A stretch of 64,000 bases of DNA, from assembly GCF_900156055.1 (NCBI RefSeq), contig NZ_FTMQ01000001.1, positions 682,001 through 746,000 on the forward strand, given 5' to 3'. The translations under genes and the position numbers were made by a program. The notes beneath the pieces were generated by a model. It saw nothing but the letters and a program-made list of their open reading frames with translations. It searched no databases and was not told the origin of the DNA. Of the stretch, positions 60,444-64,000 are shown piece by piece. The DNA is from Rhizobium sp. RU33A (GTDB lineage: Bacteria > Pseudomonadota > Alphaproteobacteria > Rhizobiales > Rhizobiaceae). How positions within the stretch are numbered: the stretch's first letter is position 1; the number at the start of each line of letters is the position of its first letter.

Positions 60444-61460
60444 TCAGCCGCCGTTTTTGCCATTGCCGTTCCCGCCACCGTTGCCGTTTCCGCCGCCATT
60501 GCCGTTCCCGCCGCCGTTGCCGTTTCCGCCGCCGTTGCCGTTCCCGCCACCGTTGCCGTTTCCGCCGCCGTTGCCGTTCCCGCCACCGTTGCCATTGCCG
60601 CCGGCATTGCCATTGCCGCCGGCATTGCCATTGCCGCCGGCATTGCCATTGCCGCCGGCGTTGCCATTGCCGCCACCGTTGCCGTTTCCGCCGGCGTTGC
60701 CATTACCACCAGCGTTGCTGTTGCTGGCAGCATTGCTGTTGCTGGCAGCGTTGCTCTTGCCAGCGCCCTGACCACCGGCATTCTTGGATTTGCTCGCGCC
60801 CATGGCGCCCTTGGCTTCTTCGGGTGTCGATGTTGCCTTGTTCACGGCGCCAGCGGCCGGGACCTTGGCATTCGAGGGCGCCACACGCGTGATCTGCGGT
60901 TTTTCCGAAAGGCCGGCGACGGTCATGCCGGATGCATCCACCTGCGCTCCCTGGCCGGCACCCAAGTCGCTACGCTCACCACTGCTGAAGCTGGTCACCT
61001 GGACCAAGCCCCGTTCGACAGCGACGGCCGCGTTGGTTTTGCCGACCTTGACGGTGAATTGCGTGCCCTTGACCACGGCCGCCAGGAACGGGGTCTGCAC
61101 CGTCGTATGCGGACGCTGCCGTTTCTCGATTTCGAGGCTGATCTCGCCCACCTGCTGGACCACTTCGGTCTTGCGGCTGATATCCTGGCCCCGGGTAATG
61201 ATCGCGGCCAGCGTATTGGGCTGGAAGGCGATGCTTTCCGAGCCGCGCACCAGTTGCAGCCGCCCGCGCGGCCCGGTCGAGATCCAGGCCTTGTTGGGAA
61301 CCTGCATGCCTTTCTGCAGCGGGACCCAGGTCTTCTTGTCGACGGTATAGGCGACCTGCGCCGTCGCCTTGGCCGCCATCCATGCCTCGCCCGCGGCCGA
61401 TGCCGCACCGGCAAGGCAGGTCAGGAAAAGACAGAGGACGGTTGAAGCGATGAAGCGCAT
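60444..61460 (-). CDS. Secreted FecR-domain protein with Gly/Asn repeat tail
   Basis: The 338-residue product has a signal peptide (TVLCLFLTCLAGAASAAGEA) and a FecR-type domain at about residues 50-145 (STGPRGRLQLVRGSESIAFQ, QVGEISLEIEKRQRPHTTVQ, FLAAVVKGTQFTVKVGK). A low-complexity linker leads to 14 copies of a six-residue GGNGN(A/G) unit, then a short basic end. The tail is coded by a near-perfect 18-base repeat. ATG 61460 follows GGGAGA. It heads an operon with the CHASE2-GGDEF-EAL protein, so it may bind an extracellular or envelope ligand or the CHASE2 domain. The repeat tail could be wall- or matrix-associated; that is inference. Confidence 0.85.
   Translation of the reverse strand: MRFIASTVLCLFLTCLAGAASAAGEAWMAAKATAQVAYTVDKKTWVPLQKGMQVPNKAWISTGPRGRLQLVRGSESIAFQPNTLAAIITRGQDISRKTEVVQQVGEISLEIEKRQRPHTTVQTPFLAAVVKGTQFTVKVGKTNAAVAVERGLVQVTSFSSGERSDLGAGQGAQVDASGMTVAGLSEKPQITRVAPSNAKVPAAGAVNKATSTPEEAKGAMGASKSKNAGGQGAGKSNAASNSNAASNSNAGGNGNAGGNGNGGGNGNAGGNGNAGGNGNAGGNGNAGGNGNGGGNGNGGGNGNGGGNGNGGGNGNGGGNGNGGGNGNGGGNGNGKNGG
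60462..60713. repeat. 18-bp coding minisatellite (14 copies)
   Basis: Fourteen 18-base units in the 3' end of the FecR-domain gene encode GGNGN with a variable Ala or Gly. Units differ only at wobble and A/G positions, which points to recent expansion. The change in copy number would keep the frame. Confidence 0.93.
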
Positions 61461-61732
61461 GATGGGTCTCCCTTGCGCTCCTAATTCAGCACGCGTTCCT
61501 TAAGATTCTTCTGAATTTGCTGTGCCGGTTTTATCAAATGACTGATTATTCAACGGAAAATTCGCGAATCCTGGCGTATCTCGCTTGGTGGGACCCTTGA
61601 AAATTGTGCCGGCGACCTCGCCGTGTTCCGCTCAACGGGGTGACGAAAGCTTGATCAGCAGTCACGCGCTTCTAGTTAGCCTTACGGCGAGTGGTTTCGA
61701 TGCTTGCGTCAACCAAACCCGAAAGGACGTCA
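61461..61732. other. Intergenic region with FecR-gene promoter
   Basis: The 270 bases between divergent genes are AT-richer than their neighbours near 61500-61570 and should hold the FecR-gene promoter. I see no ORF with a ribosome binding site and no strong hairpin. Confidence 0.5.
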
Positions 61733-62065
61733 GTGACCACAGGTAAACAGGTTTCAGCTGCCAGAATGCTGCTCGGCATGACGCAGGCGCAGGTCGCCGA
61801 CCGAGTTGGCCTTTCTGTCTCGTCGCTCGAGCGACTGGAGAACGCTGACGAGGGTGCCGAGGATGAAGCAAGCGCGCTCGCTCGGATATGCGCCGTTCTA
61901 GAAGAAGCGGGCGTCACCTTCATCGACGAGCGGGTAACAAGCGCTGCTGGCGGCTTTGGTGTGCGCCTGTCCGTCCCGGCTTCCCAATCTGTCGATACAG
62001 ACGACGACGAAACCGTTCAGTATCCTGAAATGGCGAGGAGCGGCCCCTTTGGCGCCGGCGGCTGA
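61733..62065 (+). CDS. Small XRE-family DNA-binding protein
   Basis: The ORF has an XRE helix-turn-helix near its N-terminus: QVSAARMLLGMTQAQVADRV, then GLSVSSLERLENADE, followed by about 70 residues with acidic and Gly-rich parts (SVDTDDDETVQYPEM). I chose GTG 61733 because AAAGGA lies at the right distance and the HTH begins at once. ATG 61700 or GTG 61691 would add 11-14 residues with no clear ribosome binding site. It ends just before, and convergent with, the siderophore-interacting protein gene. Targets are unknown. Confidence 0.68.
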   Translation: MTTGKQVSAARMLLGMTQAQVADRVGLSVSSLERLENADEGAEDEASALARICAVLEEAGVTFIDERVTSAAGGFGVRLSVPASQSVDTDDDETVQYPEMARSGPFGAGG

Positions 62066-62078
62066 AAAGCTCGGGCTC

Positions 62079-63131
62079 TCAGTTCTCTTTCTCCCAATAC
62101 CAGGCGACGTATTGGCGCCGGCGGTCGCGAGCCTTCTCAGCGAGATGACGCTTGATCGTCCGCACATCCGCCTTTTCGCCCGCGAACCAGACGAAGGTCT
62201 CGTTCTCCACGCCCTTGAGCGCCGTCTTCACCCGATCGACCAGAACATGAGCATCGCCGACCGAATAGGATGATCGGTGAAGCCATTCGACATGGACCGA
62301 AGACAACCCTCCCAATGGCTGTTCTTCACCGGCATCTTCGACCTCGATGATCGCCCGCATCGTCACGCCTGATGGCGCTTCCTCGACCATCCGGGCAATC
62401 GCTGGCAGCGCACTTTCGTCGCCGACAAAGAAGATGTCCTGCGCATCGGGCAAGCCGCCCCCGCCGGGTCCCATGATCGCCACCTGCTGGCCGATCTCAG
62501 CGTCCCGCGCGAAATCCGCGCCCGGTGTGGCGACACCTTCGGCCGGATGCTGGAGGATGTCCAGGCTGATCTGGCGTGCTTGCGCGTCAACGCAGCGGAT
62601 CGTGTAGATCCGCACGAGCAACGCGTCTGGCCAGCCGATGCGGCCATTCTCCTGAAGGTGAGGCCAGACAGGTGTCTGATCTTTCGGCGGCACCAGCAGC
62701 CGCACATGCATGTTGCGGCCGAGAAAGGGCGTGACGTCGGCGACGGAGAGCGTCACCCGCCGCATCCTTGGGGTGACATCCTCGACGCCGACGACGGTCG
62801 CCTCGTGAAAACCAGGCGGTTTCACCTTCGCGGCCGGCTCCGACCACTCAAGCGAGAAGGGTTCATCCCCGGCGAAATAGAAAAGATGTTCGGCAAACAT
62901 CGTGCGCGTGACGGCCAGCGCCTCTTCGCCCAAGGTGCTGATCTCGATCTGCAGCACGTCTTCGGCCGTCACGATGTGGATCGTCCAGTCCTGCGATTTG
63001 AGCGTGGCTACGCCATCAGCGTGAACCACGTCCGAGTGCTCGACGAAATGCTCGCAGATCTCGGCAAGCATGGCGCCGACATCGGCTGGGCGGGCAATAC
63101 CTGAAAGTTTGGTGGGTTGAAGAGCGGTCAT
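62079..63131 (-). CDS. Siderophore-interacting protein (ferric-siderophore reductase)
   Basis: The 350-residue protein joins an N-terminal DUF2218 domain (about residues 15-105; ICEHFVEHSDVVHADGVATL) to a ViuB/SIP FAD-binding reductase domain (TPRMRRVTLSVADVTPFLGR, VRIYTIRCVD, DAEIGQQVAIMGPGGGGLP, VGDESALPAIARMVEEAP, VWFAGEKADVRTIKRHLAEK). Such proteins release iron from ferric siderophores with NAD(P)H or ferredoxin. Its ATG overlaps the end of the ABC ATPase gene (ATGA), so it is the last gene of a siderophore uptake operon. A RirA-type operator would be upstream, outside the window. Confidence 0.92.
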   Translation of the reverse strand: MTALQPTKLSGIARPADVGAMLAEICEHFVEHSDVVHADGVATLKSQDWTIHIVTAEDVLQIEISTLGEEALAVTRTMFAEHLFYFAGDEPFSLEWSEPAAKVKPPGFHEATVVGVEDVTPRMRRVTLSVADVTPFLGRNMHVRLLVPPKDQTPVWPHLQENGRIGWPDALLVRIYTIRCVDAQARQISLDILQHPAEGVATPGADFARDAEIGQQVAIMGPGGGGLPDAQDIFFVGDESALPAIARMVEEAPSGVTMRAIIEVEDAGEEQPLGGLSSVHVEWLHRSSYSVGDAHVLVDRVKTALKGVENETFVWFAGEKADVRTIKRHLAEKARDRRRQYVAWYWEKEN

Positions 63132-63958
63132 GAATGCGCCAGTCGAGTGAGGGAGGACGAGGGTTGCATGTGGTGGCGCCCGATCGGGAGCATCATCGGT
63201 CGGCCGGAGGTCGGATCGGTGAGGATCCGGGCCTCGAGGTTGAACACCCGGCGCACCATGTCTTCGGTCAGGACGGTTTCCGGGCTGCCGCTTTGCAAAG
63301 GGCTGCCATCCAGCATGGCGACCAGATGATCTCCATAGCGAGCCGCAAGGTTCAGGTCGTGCAAGACCATCACGATGGTCGTGCCGCGGCTGCGGTTGAG
63401 ATCGGTCAGGAGGTCCAGCACGTCGATCTGGTGGCTGATGTCGAGAAAGGTCGTCGGCTCGTCGAGCAGCAGGAATTCGGTCTCCTGGGCGAGTGCCATC
63501 GCGATCCAGACGCGTTGCCGCTGGCCGCCCGAGAGCTCGTCCACCGGCCGGTCAGCTAGGTCCGCCGTCTGCGTGGCCGCCAGGGCGTCGGCGACCGCCT
63601 GATCGTCGTCCCTGGTCCAGGATTGAAACAGGCCATGATGCGGATGGCGGCCACGGCTTACCAGATCCATGACCGTGATGCCATCAGGCGCGATCGGGGA
63701 TTGTGGCAGAAGCCCAAGCCGGCGCGCGAGTTCGCGGGTCGGTAGCTTGTGGATCGCCTTGCCGTCGAGCAGAACCTCGCCGGCCTTGGGCTCGATCAGC
63801 CGCGACATGGCCTTGAGCAAGGTGGATTTGCCGCAGGCATTGGCGCCGACGATGGCGGTGATCTGGCCGGATGGGAGGCTGAGGTTCAGGTTGCGCAGGA
63901 CCAGGCTTTCACCGTAACCGGCCGAAAGGGTCTTTGCTTCGAGGCGGTGATCGGTCAT
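63128..63958 (-). CDS. Ferric-siderophore ABC transporter ATP-binding protein
   Basis: The 276-residue ATPase of the FecE/FhuC class has Walker A (GANACGKSTLLKAM), Q-loop (LGLLPQSPIAPDGITV), the signature LSGGQRQRVWIAMALAQE and Walker B (LLLDEPTTFLDISHQIDVLD). It drives uptake with a FecCD-type permease whose end is at the right edge. Its start overlaps that permease's stop (ATGA) and its end overlaps the SIP gene, showing tight coupling. Confidence 0.94.
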   Translation of the reverse strand: MTDHRLEAKTLSAGYGESLVLRNLNLSLPSGQITAIVGANACGKSTLLKAMSRLIEPKAGEVLLDGKAIHKLPTRELARRLGLLPQSPIAPDGITVMDLVSRGRHPHHGLFQSWTRDDDQAVADALAATQTADLADRPVDELSGGQRQRVWIAMALAQETEFLLLDEPTTFLDISHQIDVLDLLTDLNRSRGTTIVMVLHDLNLAARYGDHLVAMLDGSPLQSGSPETVLTEDMVRRVFNLEARILTDPTSGRPMMLPIGRHHMQPSSSLTRLAHS

Positions 63959-64000
63959 GTCGCAGCTCCCCGACGGTTGCTCCGGATGATCAGGGTGATG
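63955..64000 (-). CDS. Ferric-siderophore permease, last 14 residues (cut by window end)
   Basis: On the minus strand the last bases read ITLIIRSNRRGAAT and a stop codon that overlaps the ATPase start (ATGA). The hydrophobic end plus basic tail and the position just upstream of a FecE/FhuC-type ATPase indicate the C-terminus of a FecCD-family permease. Only the tail is visible, so the family is inferred from context. Confidence 0.7.
   Translation of the reverse strand, partial: ITLIIRSNRRGAAT

Noticed and set aside
60462..60713. CRISPR-like array of short repeats
   Set aside because: Units are directly adjacent 18-mers with no unique spacers and lie in frame within a coding gene.
60365..60892. 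Plus-strand ORFs with PPLPFPP-like repeats across 60082-60892
   Set aside because: They are antisense readings of the GGNGN-coding minisatellite and the CHASE2 gene start; no ribosome binding site, no domain.

Overview
The window looks like a chromosomal stretch from a Rhizobiaceae alphaproteobacterium (Rhizobium/Agrobacterium-like). Support comes from the rhizobial iron regulator RirA beside an FbpA-type ferric binding protein, a zwf-pgl-edd Entner-Doudoroff cluster, a PdhS-type cell-cycle kinase, a tRNA-His without the usual G-1 (an alphaproteobacterial trait), a PHB phasin with paired PhaR-like sites, and a rhizobial-looking palindromic intergenic repeat. Coding density is high and base composition GC-rich and even. 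I see no transposase, phage gene, integrase or CRISPR array.

Layout. 0-4.2 kb: the end of an SDR enzyme, a DUF2778 (Tlde1-like) envelope protein, and a DUF4394 protein diverging from an ECF sigma/RskA anti-sigma pair across a twin promoter. 4.2-10.4 kb: a soluble PAS chemoreceptor and zwf-pgl-edd. 10.6-13.4 kb: a PuuB-like oxidase and PuuA-like ligase. 13.5-19.4 kb: an HI0933-family flavoprotein, a membrane chemoreceptor, a LysR regulator and small genes. 19.2-22.5 kb: isocitrate lyase facing a RamB/ScfR-type regulator. 22.6-26.7 kb: a potFGHI polyamine importer. 26.7-33.7 kb: a DUF6460 protein, an AsmA-like protein, acetoacetyl-CoA synthetase, a ferric permease and a LysE exporter. 33.7-38.9 kb: the PdhS kinase, phasin, tRNA-His and a small PilZ protein. 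39-47.8 kb: ilvE, HupE/UreJ, LysR, an Rrf2/thioredoxin-reductase-like pair, mmsA, a GFA protein and a YjgN/M48 peptidase pair. 47.8-52 kb: fbpA, rirA, a GMC oxidoreductase and gluconokinase. 52-57 kb: a second puuA-puuB set with aguB, then a DadA-like oxidase. 57-61.5 kb: a DUF454 protein and a FecR/CHASE2-GGDEF-EAL operon. 61.7-64 kb: a small XRE protein and the end of a siderophore-uptake operon.

Themes. (1) Polyamine use: one importer, two GS/oxidase pairs and N-carbamoylputrescine amidase. (2) Acetyl-CoA, glyoxylate and PHB metabolism: AceA with its regulator, acetoacetyl-CoA synthetase, phasin. (3) Iron: RirA with a TGA-N9-TCA box before fbpA, a distant ferric permease, and the siderophore operon. 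(4) Signalling: PdhS with a full CtrA-type site, two chemoreceptors, a PilZ protein, and a CHASE2 phosphodiesterase with a degenerate GGDEF.

No single locus is clearly a wholly undescribed system. The best leads are the mirror-image ECF promoters (2739-2817), the FecR/CHASE2-GGDEF-EAL operon with its 18-bp coding minisatellite, the 14-copy in-frame hexanucleotide repeat in the PdhS kinase, and the Rrf2/oxidoreductase pair with a palindromic operator between a LysR gene and mmsA. All function calls come from reading motifs; no database search was run.
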